This document shows positions 9,256-20,408 of a stretch of DNA of 64,000 nucleotides, in pieces. The notes under the pieces were generated by a model. It saw only the letters and a list, made by a program, of their open reading frames with translations. It was not told the DNA's origin and did no database searches. The position numbers and the translations under genes were made by a program. The stretch covers positions 1,116,001 to 1,180,000 of the forward strand of contig NC_026741.1 of the NCBI RefSeq assembly GCF_000210295.1. Direction: 5' to 3'. Within the stretch, counting starts at the first letter, position 1. Every line of letters starts with the position of its first letter. This DNA is from Trypanosoma brucei gambiense DAL972 (Eukaryota > Euglenozoa > Kinetoplastea > Trypanosomatida > Trypanosomatidae).

Positions 9256-11142
9256 TGACGAAAAGAGGGGTGAGGGAATAAGTTTTAAAAACAACAACAA
9301 CAACACCAAACAAACAAACGGAGACATATAATAAATAATAACAATAACAGCGGAAGCAAAGAAAGGTAATATGCGGCATAGCCTCTGTTTCCCCTCGGAC
9401 CCCTGTTACCTTGTAGACATCACCACACACACACACACACACATGCGACACACGTCCCCCTCCCGTTTGCTTTCACACAAGAATGCACATACATCAGCAA
9501 ATACACGTGTGCAGGTTGAGCGAAAAGTGTTAACATAAAGCATTGTGCCAATACCAAACGAGGGAATGGAGTTAACACAGCAATGACACGACTGGCAATA
9601 TAAACTGCCGCTACCGCTACGTTACAGAGCAAGTCCCGCTGTGCACAGCCTTCCTCTGAGCAAAGCAAGCTTCAAGTGAGATAATATTAACTGCAATAAT
9701 AACCCAACACACAAACATTAGCCATACATGTGAAACGAAAGATAAAAGGTTTGCTCCCACACTGTCATCAAAGTCGAGTCGAAGGCCACTGATGTGCGCC
9801 CTTAATAACGGTTGCCATCTATTATTATTATTTTTTTTTTCCTGTCTCTCTCTCCCATCCCTCCAATGCCATCTTAACACACACATGCACACAACTATTT
9901 TCTCGCTGCACGTTTTACTTGCTTTGGTTTAATATGGTAATCTTACAGGGAGTCAAATCAATGTTTCATTGATCCTTCCCTTTTTTTTCCCCCTTCACAC
10001 ATCTCTGCTTCGTTGTTTTTCCGCAACTTCTTCCACACACTTGCTTCCCTCCCCCCTTTACCTCCCTCCCTAAACATCACACGCATAAGCACACATACAG
10101 ATATATATATATATAAGTGCGCGTCCGCAACAAAGAGAAAAATCCACATATACATACACAAATGCATACATATATATAAATATGAATATATTGAAAGATT
10201 TAGAAGGTGTTAATGGCCGCTGCGCGTTACAACAAGAAGTGACGCCGAAGTTCCCCCACCCGTACAACTTTTTTCCCCTCCACCCCGTTCCTTCCTTCAC
10301 TCGACCATGCGTGTCATATCATCATCATTGTTCCCGTCACACCTCTGGCAAAAAGATGTACTTAGAGGAATGAGGAAAGAAAAGTGGAAAAAAAAACATA
10401 TATATATACGTGAAGCTCCGATACAGTAAATATTCCTTCGCCCTCTCCCCCCCCCTCTTTCTCAGTAAGTTTCAGTGAAAGGCGGTTTTAAAAAAATATT
10501 ATAAACAACAGCGAAAAAAAAAAAGAAAAAAGGTAAAGGTAAAGGTGTCGGGTAGTGGTTGTGGCGGTAACATTTATCGACCACAGGTACGAAAACCTTA
10601 GCGGTATGATGATGTGAACAACCCGCGAAGAAACAAAAAATCCTTTTTAAGGAAATTAAAAAGGAAAACAAAGAACAGAAATATCTATAAATATACAAAC
10701 AAGTTGAAGCAAATGTCCCGTTTTCACACCGCTCAATCCGACGCCTACCACCCTGTGGACAACTGAAGTTCAACGCATTAAACCAGAGTTGGTGGACATA
10801 CGGAAAGGAGCCCTCGAAGGGTGTAAAAAAAAAAAAATTGAGAAGAAGGTGGAATGTCGGGTGGAGTGGAAAGTAAATCCTTCAGTTGGTTTTAATCAAA
10901 CGACAAAAAACGAAAGGGAAAGGAAGGGAAAGGGGTAAACGGCATCCGCGCGCACAAGCGAACGAGCAGGTTCTGTTACTGAGGAAGCAAAAAAGAGCGA
11001 AACAAGAAAAAGAAAAAGCACTTTTCGCCAAATTTTGTGATCAGGTAAGAACAGGAGCCGCAGAAATACACGCATGTGAAAGCAAACAAATCAGCAGATG
11101 ATGTGTATACAAACGTGCGTACGTACTATTTATAATAATATA

Positions 11143-11167
11143 TGTGTGTGTGTGTGTGTGTGTGTGT
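11143..11167. repeat. (TG)n microsatellite
   Basis: About 12 TG units lie about 400 bp downstream of the EIF4G5 stop; the repeat would read as CA in the transcript. Confidence 0.95.
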
Positions 11168-11575
11168 CTACAAATAAATAAATTTATTTATTTTTCCTTG
11201 TATGCGCAGCCATAAACGGAGGGCAGAGAAAAAAAAAAATGTCAGGGATGGAGGAGCGAATGCGAGGAAAATTGCCCCGCCGCCGTTACCACCACTCACT
11301 TGTAATGCTTCATTGGATGCCCCCTTGCACAGACAACCACGCACCTACAAGTTCGTACAACTCTCAACACCTCCACCACCACCAGCGAAGCCACCAAACA
11401 CATCAACAGATTTCAATCTGCCAACAAAATAGAAGTAAAGAAGGACGAAACCAAGAGAAATGATGTAAAGTCGCTCCCCTCCCAACCAACGCCCTGCTTC
11501 ACATCTTGCCATCCACCTTCTGATTTTTTGGTTGTGGCCCTTCGTCGTACCACCCACTCTTATTACAATCTGGAT

Positions 11576-13825
11576 TTATTTAGATTTCTCAAACGCAGCA
11601 AAGGCCTCCTTAGCAGTTTCGCCGTACTTTGTCGTTAAATGTGACTTGAACTTGTCGAAGGCATCTTTTGGAGAAACGAAAGGCCGAACTGCCTTTAAGA
11701 AGTCCTCAAAGGCTCTCTCCGGCGTTCGACCAAGAGATTGCCACGCCACAAATACCTCTTCTAGTAGCTGGTGAAGGGGTTGCTTTGAATTTACCATCCT
11801 CTTCAGCGTCTCCTTGTGCTCACGGCAGAGATGCTCCACGTCAAATCGAACAAAGGTAAAGAAAGCCGATATGAGGCAGCACTGATGGTGGAGGGACCGC
11901 GAAATGGGACCATTCAAAAGAGGAACATTCTTTGCTCCGTCTGCATCACATAACTGGTTGAAGAATTCCACCTCCGTGTCATATGTGGTAAATTGCCTCA
12001 AAATGTCGTCTGATTCATCCACCACTGTACCTGACAGAAGCGGAGGAGAATACCGCAGCAGTGCCGGTAGTACACGGAAGCGGGACTTCGGGTCGTAATC
12101 GGCGTTGCTGTTTTTCGGCCCCTCGCTGAGAACAGCTTGAACTTCTTTGAGCATATTGGCTATGTGGTCGCGGCTTCCCCCGCAGTCAACGAGCATATCC
12201 AGGAAATCTGTATGGAAGGAAAGTGGGAACACACTACGACCTCCCTTTATAACAATTGCCCAGTTATGGAAGTACTTCGGAAGGTCGGTAAAGATATCTT
12301 GCTCGACTGCATCCCTGAGATGCTTACGGAGCGCTTGTCTCACTTCACTGACAGGTAGCACCCTCGCGTTCCCCAATTTCTCGAACAACTCGCCGAGCCG
12401 AGCGCGTTGATCTGCATATCGCATTGTTGTGATATAGCGGTGAATAATGGAGGAACAGTATGCTATGCGTGTCTCCTCTGGGATGTCTGCCAATAGCAAC
12501 GACACCTCCTCCAAACTTTCAGCTGTGAAGTACTTGTCCATGGCCGCCCAAAACTTATCCCGGGACGGAACAGGCTTAAGCGGGGGCGGTATCGGTGGCA
12601 AAGGGTGTCGTTCACGCTCGCTATCACCCGTCCCTGTCACGTTACCTCCTCGGTCTCCTGAACTTCGCGCCGCTGCAGCAGCGGCCCCATGACGCGGCAC
12701 CCAATTATTATCTATTGTCTCAAGTGTGTTTAGCAATAGGAACTGAATGCGCCGCTGGGGGTGAGTGTGCATGAGGTCCTGAAGCACGGAGCGAAAGTGC
12801 GGCACGAGCTCCGCACCCTCTTTGGAAAAATCTTTCCCGCACGTCAGAAGGAGATTCATGAAATGGATTATTTCGTAATCAGCGGGTATACGTCGTTTCG
12901 TCTCCGGACCGTACAAAAGCCACTGAAGGATCTGCAAGACTACCTTCTCGCGCACGAGACCGTGCGTGAAGAGGAGACCCAGAAAATTGATGTTTGCCTT
13001 CTGCTTCGCGGCGAAGTTCATTCGGCGTTGCTCCGCCTCATCCTCAGGAAGGCCCGCAATCTCCCGCTCCAGCTTTCCTTGAGCATCATCAGCCTTCTCA
13101 AACATATTCTGTGACTGCCTAATAATTGCACTGCGAATGCGTCGACCCGCAGGTTCGTTGTCACCGATGCTACTGATCAAGTGAGCAATCAGCTTAACAT
13201 AAAGCTGTACAAAGATGCTGTCCTCCGGTTGAATGGACTTGTGAAAAATCACCCTAATAACCTCTTCAATTTCTTCATCGTCGGATTGACGAATGGGAAG
13301 ATTGGTCAACTCCTTCTTCATAAGTTCAATGTTGTCTTCACTTACTTTCCCGAGAATACCTAGTACCTCGTTGTGCAACTTCCGCTCACTCATCACCTTA
13401 GAAGGCGCAGACTCCCCCTGGAAGAGGTCCTCGCGGGAGAATATATGCTCGGGCTTGTTGACGTTGTTCTCTGGCATCTCCTTCCACAAATCCGTTGCGA
13501 ATTGGAGAATGCCCTTGGGTGGCAAACATTTTGTGTTCTGCAATCTGGTAAACTCAGCGATCTCGTAGACGCAGTCTTCCGGGTAGCTGGACACTGGGGA
13601 CTCGGCGGTTCCAGGGGCAGGAGCCGATGTGCGGTCAAAAATACCTGCCGATGGAGACGGAGCCGCCTGGTGGCGGAGGGGTGAGCCGCTGTTGACGCCC
13701 CGACCGAGTCCGGCCCGATGAAAGCCAATCCCACGACCTGTGGGTCGCTGAAACGAGGAGGGCCCTTGCGTTAATGGTGCAGACCCTATGCGAGGGGGAA
13801 CAACAGGTGCGGCGCGGTGCTCCAT
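11576..13825 (-). CDS. EIF4G5: MIF4G-domain translation initiation factor, EIF4G5-like
   Basis: A 749-residue protein starting at an ATG. The N-terminal 85 residues are Pro/Gly/Arg-rich. Residues about 85-145 lead into a MIF4G HEAT domain (about 145-375): SERKLHNEVLGILGKVSEDN, then the central FLGLLFTHGLVREKVVLQIL helix pair and LLLNTLETIDNNW. MIF4G domains bind the eIF4A helicase. After a Gly/Pro/Arg linker (about 380-420) comes a second helical region (about 425-740) that may be an MA3-like or second HEAT module. Trypanosomes have several divergent eIF4Gs. By size and neighbourhood (the PBP1 gene lies a few genes away) this should be EIF4G5, reported in T. brucei to partner EIF4E6. The MIF4G call is firm; the paralogue number rests on remembered synteny. 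Confidence 0.85.
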   Translation of the reverse strand: MEHRAAPVVPPRIGSAPLTQGPSSFQRPTGRGIGFHRAGLGRGVNSGSPLRHQAAPSPSAGIFDRTSAPAPGTAESPVSSYPEDCVYEIAEFTRLQNTKCLPPKGILQFATDLWKEMPENNVNKPEHIFSREDLFQGESAPSKVMSERKLHNEVLGILGKVSEDNIELMKKELTNLPIRQSDDEEIEEVIRVIFHKSIQPEDSIFVQLYVKLIAHLISSIGDNEPAGRRIRSAIIRQSQNMFEKADDAQGKLEREIAGLPEDEAEQRRMNFAAKQKANINFLGLLFTHGLVREKVVLQILQWLLYGPETKRRIPADYEIIHFMNLLLTCGKDFSKEGAELVPHFRSVLQDLMHTHPQRRIQFLLLNTLETIDNNWVPRHGAAAAAARSSGDRGGNVTGTGDSERERHPLPPIPPPLKPVPSRDKFWAAMDKYFTAESLEEVSLLLADIPEETRIAYCSSIIHRYITTMRYADQRARLGELFEKLGNARVLPVSEVRQALRKHLRDAVEQDIFTDLPKYFHNWAIVIKGGRSVFPLSFHTDFLDMLVDCGGSRDHIANMLKEVQAVLSEGPKNSNADYDPKSRFRVLPALLRYSPPLLSGTVVDESDDILRQFTTYDTEVEFFNQLCDADGAKNVPLLNGPISRSLHHQCCLISAFFTFVRFDVEHLCREHKETLKRMVNSKQPLHQLLEEVFVAWQSLGRTPERAFEDFLKAVRPFVSPKDAFDKFKSHLTTKYGETAKEAFAAFEKSK

Positions 13826-15892
13826 CGTTGTCGATATCGCTTGTATTCCAGTGATGCAGTTGTAGTTCCACTCCCCGTATGTATATGTCTATTTTGTATA
13901 TGTAGGTCCCTCTTCTATCACTTACCCGTTTCCCTCTCCCCTCTTCTCACGTATGAACGACCCCGACCTTTTTAAATGAAATGCCCCCTGTGGGTGAGCC
14001 GAACAACTCGAATGGACGCGTGTGTCCCTCGCCTAGTAGGCACAATTGCTACTCGTTTAGTCCTTATACCGGCTAAAATGTTGATCACTATGCACTGTCC
14101 GAATAACTTGTCAGAAGACTCCCTGGTTGTTTGTTGTTATTCCACAAGCACCTCTTCGTCAGATTCTGCGTACCTCCTTCCCCTTTCCTCTCTCTTCTGT
14201 TGCTCCTTACTCACTAACTGCTGCTTAGTTCTTCCCTTGAACCCAACTATAACTTCCTTCTTCCGCACTGCAGCTCCGCAACCGTGCCACGCTATCCCTG
14301 TATATATATGCGTGTGCGCACTTGTGTGTGCTTCCGTCCTTGAGTCTATTAATCCTTCCTCCCCAGAACACAACTAATACTTTTAATGCCTCTTTTCCAC
14401 TGCTTCCCTCACTTACCCTCGTCTCTTCCTTACACGGACTGTGTCTTATTAACTGGGAATGTGACGTTCCTTCACCCAGCGCCAGGGGTACGCGCTTACC
14501 CTTCCCTTGTCCCCTAAAAAAGATCTTCTTCCCTTTCTTTTTAAATCAATCCTTGATTTTCTTTTATTCTTTTTTCCTTCTTTTTCCCTCTTTCGAAAAA
14601 AAAAAATATTAACCTCCTCTTACCTTCCTTCCCACAGGCCAACTTTTTTTTTTTCCGCCGGCCCTGCGGTCTGTTATTCCCTCTTGGCTTCTCCTTTTCC
14701 TATGGGAGTACCTCTGTTTACTGTGCCTCTTCCCTCTTATATTTCCTTTTCGATCTTTACTCCTTATTCCTTATTTCTCTTTCCTCGATTGTTCTTTTAT
14801 GTCCCTGCCGATGTTGTTTTACCCACCTCTAGTTCCCTTTTCCCAGTCACCTCTCACAGGTCAATAACCAAAAGATGTTAAAAACAGAAACGAAAACCCA
14901 AGGATAAAATCGAATGACACCTAGACAAAAAAAGATAAAAAGAACTATTTAGTGTTCAAAAACAAATGTTGGAAAGAGAAAGATGGAGAGAAACTGTCCA
15001 GGTTCGACAGTGCAGCACTGTAAAGGTATAAGAGTCAAACATAAATTACACTAAAAGAAGGGATTATTCCCCTCTTTTTTTTTTTTGTCGGACCACAATG
15101 GTAGTGAAAACACGGATAACTTCCAAATCGTGGTTCGCATTTGCATTTTACAAAACGGGGCCTCACGGCACTGACGGAGGGCCCACACGTCCAGACACCG
15201 GGTTTGGTGAAAAACAGGTGGAAAGGAAGAAAATATAAGCATGAATATAACATAATATAACATGAATGGTTATGCGTGTTTGCACATTATATTGTACAGT
15301 CTGGAACCATTCTCCTTTACTCCCCCCCCTCGTACGACCACTTGGAACAGTTGAAAGGGAGTTTTGGACCGGTTCGTACCCCTCCTTTTCACAGCTCCAT
15401 AAATTCAGAGGTACCCACAGCGAACTTCGTGAGATCCTCTTTTTTTCTTTTTGTTTTACTTGTTTGTTTCATTGCGCTTTCAGTAACTGAAGAAGCACTT
15501 CATCGGACAATGAACACGTGAAAAGGAAGGGGAAGCGAAGGAGGAAGAAAAATAAAAAGTGGAAGAAAGTCAGAAGTACCAGCGCCTTGTGAAACTGTCA
15601 GTGAAAGACCCTCACTCAGTGTGTGGCACCAAGATGTGGGAGAAATGAAAAGCAAATGGGAAAAACAAAATTAAACAAAACAAGAGCAACGTCTTCTCCC
15701 GTTCAAATTACGGAAACACACACTTTTCCACTGCCGCCACACCCAATTCACATATCCTCCAGTACGTCCCACATAACATCAAATATGAAACGAAACTACG
15801 GATGGAAACTCACGACGAAAATAAAAAGAAGAGTTGCGGAGTGTGTGTATGGGAGGGAGGGAAGTGCATCCCAAACCGAAACAGTTGGCTGC
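13826..15892 (-). other. 2.1 kb intercistronic region upstream of EIF4G5
   Basis: No gene seen. From about 13880 to 14880 the plus strand is strongly pyrimidine-rich, so the transcribed strand is purine-rich and offers few splice signals. The clearest minus-strand pyrimidine tract plus AG is at 14921-14945, with a weaker one near 14590. If either is used, EIF4G5 has a 5'UTR of about 0.75-1.1 kb. The rest holds the 3'UTR of the NDK-like gene. Confidence 0.45.
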
Positions 15893-17797
15893 TCATTGCT
15901 TAAAGAGAAACATAATGACGGAAACAAACGTGTGAAAACTAAGGGGCTCCAACGTATTCTTTACCAAATAATTACGGAAGTGAGCACGGTGATCTTCAAA
16001 CCACAGCAGATGAACTGCCGGGCTGCGGTTGTATAGCCCCTCCATGTCCTCCCACATAACTTTACCGCATGGCGTGCTGCGTTCCAAAGCCATGAAAAGC
16101 GCACGAAGTCGAACGGGGTGCGAAAGTAACAACGAAACATCGTCTACCTCAATCGTGGGGGGAATGTCATACATTGGTTGCGGGGTCGCGAACTTCGGTG
16201 CAACACGAGAGAGCACCGAATTGCTTATGTACCCGCTGTGGCGGAAGGATAAATCGGCACCCGTCCCACAATCTCTTCCACTCGCGAAGGGCAATAAATA
16301 CCTTTCCCCGGTGTGACCCTCTCCAACAGAGGGAAGAGGCACGGCAGCAGTGGCATCACTCTGTAATAGCTCCCGCTCACCTTCGCCATGCTCCTGCTGA
16401 AGTTGACCCTGTTGAGATTGCAAGGGGGGAAATATCGCTTGCACCGCACTTTCCAGTTCGTGCTCGCGCAGTAACAAGTCGAGCTCCCGCGCACGCAGTA
16501 GTTTGGCATTTGCCGCCAATTCTCGCTGTTGCTGCGCCAACTGGTGCTCCAGTTCCTTTGCTTTTTGTTGCCAGTCCCGAGCATTCAACTCACGATTTGC
16601 TGTCACGCTTCCTGGTCGGCCCTTCACACCCTTCCTCTTCGAACCCAAAGGAGTCTCTCCAGTGTAATACGAAATGTGCGCCTGCATGTTTGCGTTCTTC
16701 ACCGTCACAGTTGCCTCTAGTGTCGTCGGCCCTCGGGTTGGGGCACGGAGCCCCGGGAAAACCAGTTCACAGTGGGGTCTAACCGTAACTACACCTGCAA
16801 TCTCACCGTGATCCATGTAGCCGCTGAGCCCCGTGCAACCTGGACTTTCAGATGAAACACCCTGGTCACCCACCTCCGCTGTGGCATGATGAGGGGCGAA
16901 ACCAAAGATGGCAGCAATGCATTCCCCCGCCTCTACAAGGTTGGACGCCGCATGCACAGCGTTTCTAACCAAATCGTGACCAAAACGGGCTCGGATGCTG
17001 TTGGGAGAGTTGCAGCACGCGTCGACGGGGTTCTCCGGTCCAACGAGGGCTAACAAACGTTCCACGGCGTTTTCGCCCACGAGCTCCACCGCCAAACACG
17101 TCCCACCAAAAGCAAGGTGTTGTGTATGCTTCTGAAGAAGTTCCTGATACGGCAAATTTTCTAGCATGCGATTCCTTAAAACGGCAGCAGACGAGTACCT
17201 TGTTTCAGCGTTGTCGCAACCTTGCTGCACGTCAATGCTTTCTGCCGGAGGGAACAGAGACTTCTTATCACAGCCGTTAACAGATCCCTCGCTTGTTTCT
17301 CCATCATCAGCAGTTTTCGTTAAACCAGCATTAACGGCGTCACCCCCTTCACAACGAAGCTTCGTCAGCTGCATAATCTCTGCTATTATTACCTGACTTC
17401 GCTCTGGTTGGCTGGAGCCCTGCTTACTATCACTTTCACCGTCATTACTATTGCCCGAGCTCCCCCTCTCAGCGTTGTCCATTGCTCGCAGAGGTGTGGA
17501 CTCGAGTTGCTTGTCACTGTTTGACTGGTTTTGGGAGATATTACCGGCCTTACGGTCGGGAAAAACTTTGTCAACCCTGTGTTCTGCGTACCGGGAGCGC
17601 CGGACGCTCGGAAACATCTTCACGATCATTTCGGCCTGCTTTGGTGTTATGATGAAGCTTTTAGCTATCACCCGGAAACCCTCATCTGCCACTATCTGAA
17701 GAATATTACGATGGTATTGCTCAGCATCAGGTTTGCACAAAAGAAAGGTGTGCTCAGCCACCTGAGTTGCTTGTGCCTTTCTCGTTTTTTTGAACAT
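15893..17797 (-). CDS. NME5-like nucleoside diphosphate kinase domain protein with a split NDK fold
   Basis: A 634-residue protein. The NDK fold starts at residues 15-65 (HTFLLCKPDAEQYHRNIL; K22 matches the phosphate-binding Lys). It resumes at about 217-300: GGTCLAVELVGENAVERLL, GPENPVDA, SIRARFGHDLVRNAVHAAS. The presumed catalytic His is H282, and R269 and N279 are kept. Between them lies about 145 residues of Ser/Asp/Asn-rich insert. The GPENP and SIRARFG patterns resemble the ciliary NME5/NME8 subgroup more than housekeeping NDKs; the Ser two residues after the catalytic His is replaced by Ala. A Gln/Leu-rich coiled coil follows (about 405-455), then a helical C-terminal domain (about 560-634). 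Kinase activity is uncertain and an axonemal role is inferred. Confidence 0.8.
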   Translation of the reverse strand: MFKKTRKAQATQVAEHTFLLCKPDAEQYHRNILQIVADEGFRVIAKSFIITPKQAEMIVKMFPSVRRSRYAEHRVDKVFPDRKAGNISQNQSNSDKQLESTPLRAMDNAERGSSGNSNDGESDSKQGSSQPERSQVIIAEIMQLTKLRCEGGDAVNAGLTKTADDGETSEGSVNGCDKKSLFPPAESIDVQQGCDNAETRYSSAAVLRNRMLENLPYQELLQKHTQHLAFGGTCLAVELVGENAVERLLALVGPENPVDACCNSPNSIRARFGHDLVRNAVHAASNLVEAGECIAAIFGFAPHHATAEVGDQGVSSESPGCTGLSGYMDHGEIAGVVTVRPHCELVFPGLRAPTRGPTTLEATVTVKNANMQAHISYYTGETPLGSKRKGVKGRPGSVTANRELNARDWQQKAKELEHQLAQQQRELAANAKLLRARELDLLLREHELESAVQAIFPPLQSQQGQLQQEHGEGERELLQSDATAAVPLPSVGEGHTGERYLLPFASGRDCGTGADLSFRHSGYISNSVLSRVAPKFATPQPMYDIPPTIEVDDVSLLLSHPVRLRALFMALERSTPCGKVMWEDMEGLYNRSPAVHLLWFEDHRAHFRNYLVKNTLEPLSFHTFVSVIMFLFKQ

Positions 17798-19104
17798 TGT
17801 CCCTCTAACAAGATGCCTACGGTGGCTAAAACTTCCCTTTCCTCACACGCCCTCCACCGTATGGGCCTGTGTGTAGTTTAATTTACTGTCGCCTTCTTTA
17901 TTTTGTGTATATATGTATACTGTCGATCTTCCCGCTGCCAAGTTTTTAGAGGATTCCCCTAGTGACTTGTTGCTTCGCTATTTTCTGTATGAACATCGCG
18001 CGCGCATGGCGGCAAGGATAAGCAAAATCATATAAATAAGGGGGAATTATCGAAAAGGGGTGAGCATGCCAGTGAAGCCGTTGTATATTCAAACCGTAAA
18101 GGAACAACAGTCGACACACACCATCGAACAACAAACTGCCGTAAACGACCGAAGAAGCAAGCAATTAAAAGTGACCACGTGGCTCCCACGTAGCGCCCAA
18201 AACTCCACTCACTTCTACATCTAAACGACGCCGGTTGCGGACCGCTCTGCAAGAAACTCCACCTCACGAGGAAACAGGAATAAAAATATGCAGTCCAAAG
18301 CAACGTGTTGTGAGAGAGTGACAGAAAGTTCAATAAAAACTACTCCGCACGAAAGGGGTGGGGAAGGTGAGGGAACCAATAATACGAACGAGATGGAAAT
18401 GAAAAGAATAGTTTGGCTGCTGTGTATTCGTTTTTTTTTTTGTTTCAGCCTCCTTTTCTCTTTATTTTGTACTTTCAGGCCTTCCCCTACCTTTTCCTTC
18501 ACTTAACCGATACAACACCACAGCAAATCCCTCGTTGCAAGTGGTGCGCTCCGCACCGTGATGAATATAGCAAACTGGAAAAACCACCGGATGATGTTGT
18601 CCTTTAAAAACTCGCACTAATGTGTAGCGCTCAAATTCATTCCCAACGCGTACACTCAACATATATACACCTGTGTGCGCACATGTGGTAGGAAAGAAGC
18701 AAATATTAAATGGAAGCAAATAAATGTGCATACATATATGTATATATAAATATTTGCATTATTTATATGCAACTTCGCACTACGAAGAAACTGGTGGTAC
18801 TAGATGTGCCACACGCACTGTTTTCATTCCTTTCCACTTTTCAGCATATGGTTCCACACCATACTGCACTCGATTCCCTTCACATTATCATTCCCCCTTC
18901 CCCTCCTCCTCATCCTCTTCCTCTTCCCATCATTCCCGATTTTATATGATCTCTTTTTTTTTTTTGCCATCGCTTTTTCTACCAGTCCTCCCCCCCTCCT
19001 CTCGCGTGTTTTGGCTGTCGAAATGAGAAATAATTCATAACCCCGCCTCCTTCTCACATCCTCTCCTCTCCTCTCCTCTCTTCAACGCACTGCTATGACG
19101 CATC
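17798..19104 (-). other. Intercistronic region
   Basis: No gene seen. It includes the 3'UTR of the four-TM gene and the leader of the NDK-like gene. It holds poly(T) runs near 18431 and 18955, a CCTCTT-type simple repeat near 19060-19080 and AT-rich (TA) stretches near 18735. Confidence 0.5.
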
Positions 19105-19638
19105 TTACACTTTTCCAGCGAGCGGAACTCCATACGCCCCACATCTGTGAACCCCTTCCACAATTTGTTTACAAGCGTACCATGCAACGCACTGCTGCGT
19201 AAAAAGGTAGTTAAGTGCCATGAAAAAGCACACAATCACTTCTACCGCAACTTCAACGGATTGAAGTGTGCAATCGGGAGGTTCGTTTTCTTCACTCTGT
19301 CGGCAAACATAAAGGGTGACATGCCCCATTCCAAGCGTAATTGCAGTGAGAGCAAATGCAATGAGAGAAATAAGCTGCTGTATAAAGAATATTTTAGTGC
19401 TTGGTTTTTTACAGTGCAGCAAAATGGACAAGGCAGCAGAAGCCACAACAAATAATAGGGCCACAATACACATGAAACCATGCACAAATCCCCATTCAGT
19501 TTTCACCATGGAAGTTATCCAAGCAACGACAAGTACTACAATTGCCGGAAAGCTCAAAACGGTACACGTGAGGTTGGTCCACATGACCGCCGCGGACTTC
19601 CGCTTTATTTTCGTCATCTGCTTAGTGAGGTCTATCAT
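19105..19638 (-). CDS. Four-transmembrane protein, 177 aa
   Basis: The start at 19638 (MIDLTKQMTKIKRKSAAVMW) is chosen because a strong splice acceptor lies 34 bp upstream at 19673-19674. The frame extends further 5', but that part falls before the acceptor. Four hydrophobic segments at about residues 22-48, 53-76, 84-106 and 127-152 alternate with short loops; the third loop contains two Cys (VCRQSEENEPPDC). The layout is tetraspanin- or MARVEL-like, but no CCG motif or family signature is seen. The short cytosolic N-terminus is basic. Substrate or partner unknown. Confidence 0.75.
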   Translation of the reverse strand: MIDLTKQMTKIKRKSAAVMWTNLTCTVLSFPAIVVLVVAWITSMVKTEWGFVHGFMCIVALLFVVASAALSILLHCKKPSTKIFFIQQLISLIAFALTAITLGMGHVTLYVCRQSEENEPPDCTLQSVEVAVEVIVCFFMALNYLFTQQCVAWYACKQIVEGVHRCGAYGVPLAGKV

Positions 19639-20408
19639 ATCGCCTTTGTAACGAAGCTGGAAATAAGTGCTTCTACAAAAGAAAAACGGGATGCGGTGCC
19701 TGGCTAATTTCCTACAACCAAACAACAGATCATCGAAGAGGAACATAAAGACATAAAGTAATTTAAAAAATGTATGGCACTGATGCGGATAATTATGAAC
19801 ACAAATAAAAGGGGAAAAAAGGAGCGCTGCGATGCGTTTCAAAGGAACCCGTCTCGGAATCTGCAACACAACCACCAGACGCATTTAACGCCAATAAGAG
19901 AAGAAAACACCTCAACGCGAATAAGTCCAACAGAAACAAGTTCCCCCTCCCCGCAAAAAAACAAAAAAATGATAATAATAATAGCGGCACCACGTCAGTC
20001 TGTATCTGAAGGCGCAAATATAATCCCATCCCACTTCGGAAATTAGAAATAAAGACGTTATACCAATATACATAAATATGAACATTTACAAATCTAAGAT
20101 GAGATTGAATGAAAAAATATATTGACGCAACAGCTCACAAAAACTGAAGAAAACAAATAATGGTTACGTCAACAAATAATAATAATCTGTCATCAAAAGA
20201 AAAAAGAAACGAAGCCGCACAGTTGGGAACCACACACCAACAAAGTACAGTAGATGTTGATAGAATAGATAACATAAACTACTGGAATATATAGCGAGGG
20301 GTCGGTAATTTATGGAAGGGGGGGAAACAATAACAACAATACTCAAATGGATGCAAAGATTTTTTTCAAAAAAATAAAAAAGATATATAACTCCGACAAC
20401 GTTTACAA
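19639..20408 (-). other. Intercistronic region
   Basis: No gene seen. A/T-rich 3'UTR of the gene at 20409 plus the leader of the four-TM gene. It carries short AAT and AAC repeats around 19970-19985 and 20170-20190. Confidence 0.5.
19673..19687 (-). promoter_or_regulatory. Predicted trans-splice acceptor of the four-TM gene
   Basis: On the minus strand the pyrimidine run CGTTTTTCTTTTGT is followed directly by AG at 19673-19674. This gives a 34 nt 5'UTR. Confidence 0.6.

Larger units (their letters stand above)
9103..11575 (-). other. 2.5 kb intercistronic region, likely including a long 3'UTR of EIF4G5
   Basis: No credible gene on either strand. Contents are (AC)n at 9219-9253 and 9425-9442, an A/T-rich block with (TA)n near 10103-10115, poly(A) runs at 10507-10520 and 10825-10837, and (TG)n at 11143-11167. 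The long U-rich stretches on the transcribed strand suit a long regulated 3'UTR. Confidence 0.5.

Noticed and set aside
15001..15012. GGTTCGACAGTG resembling a tRNA B-box
   Set aside because: Does not end in the required CC and has no A-box or cloverleaf nearby; no tRNA genes found elsewhere in the window.
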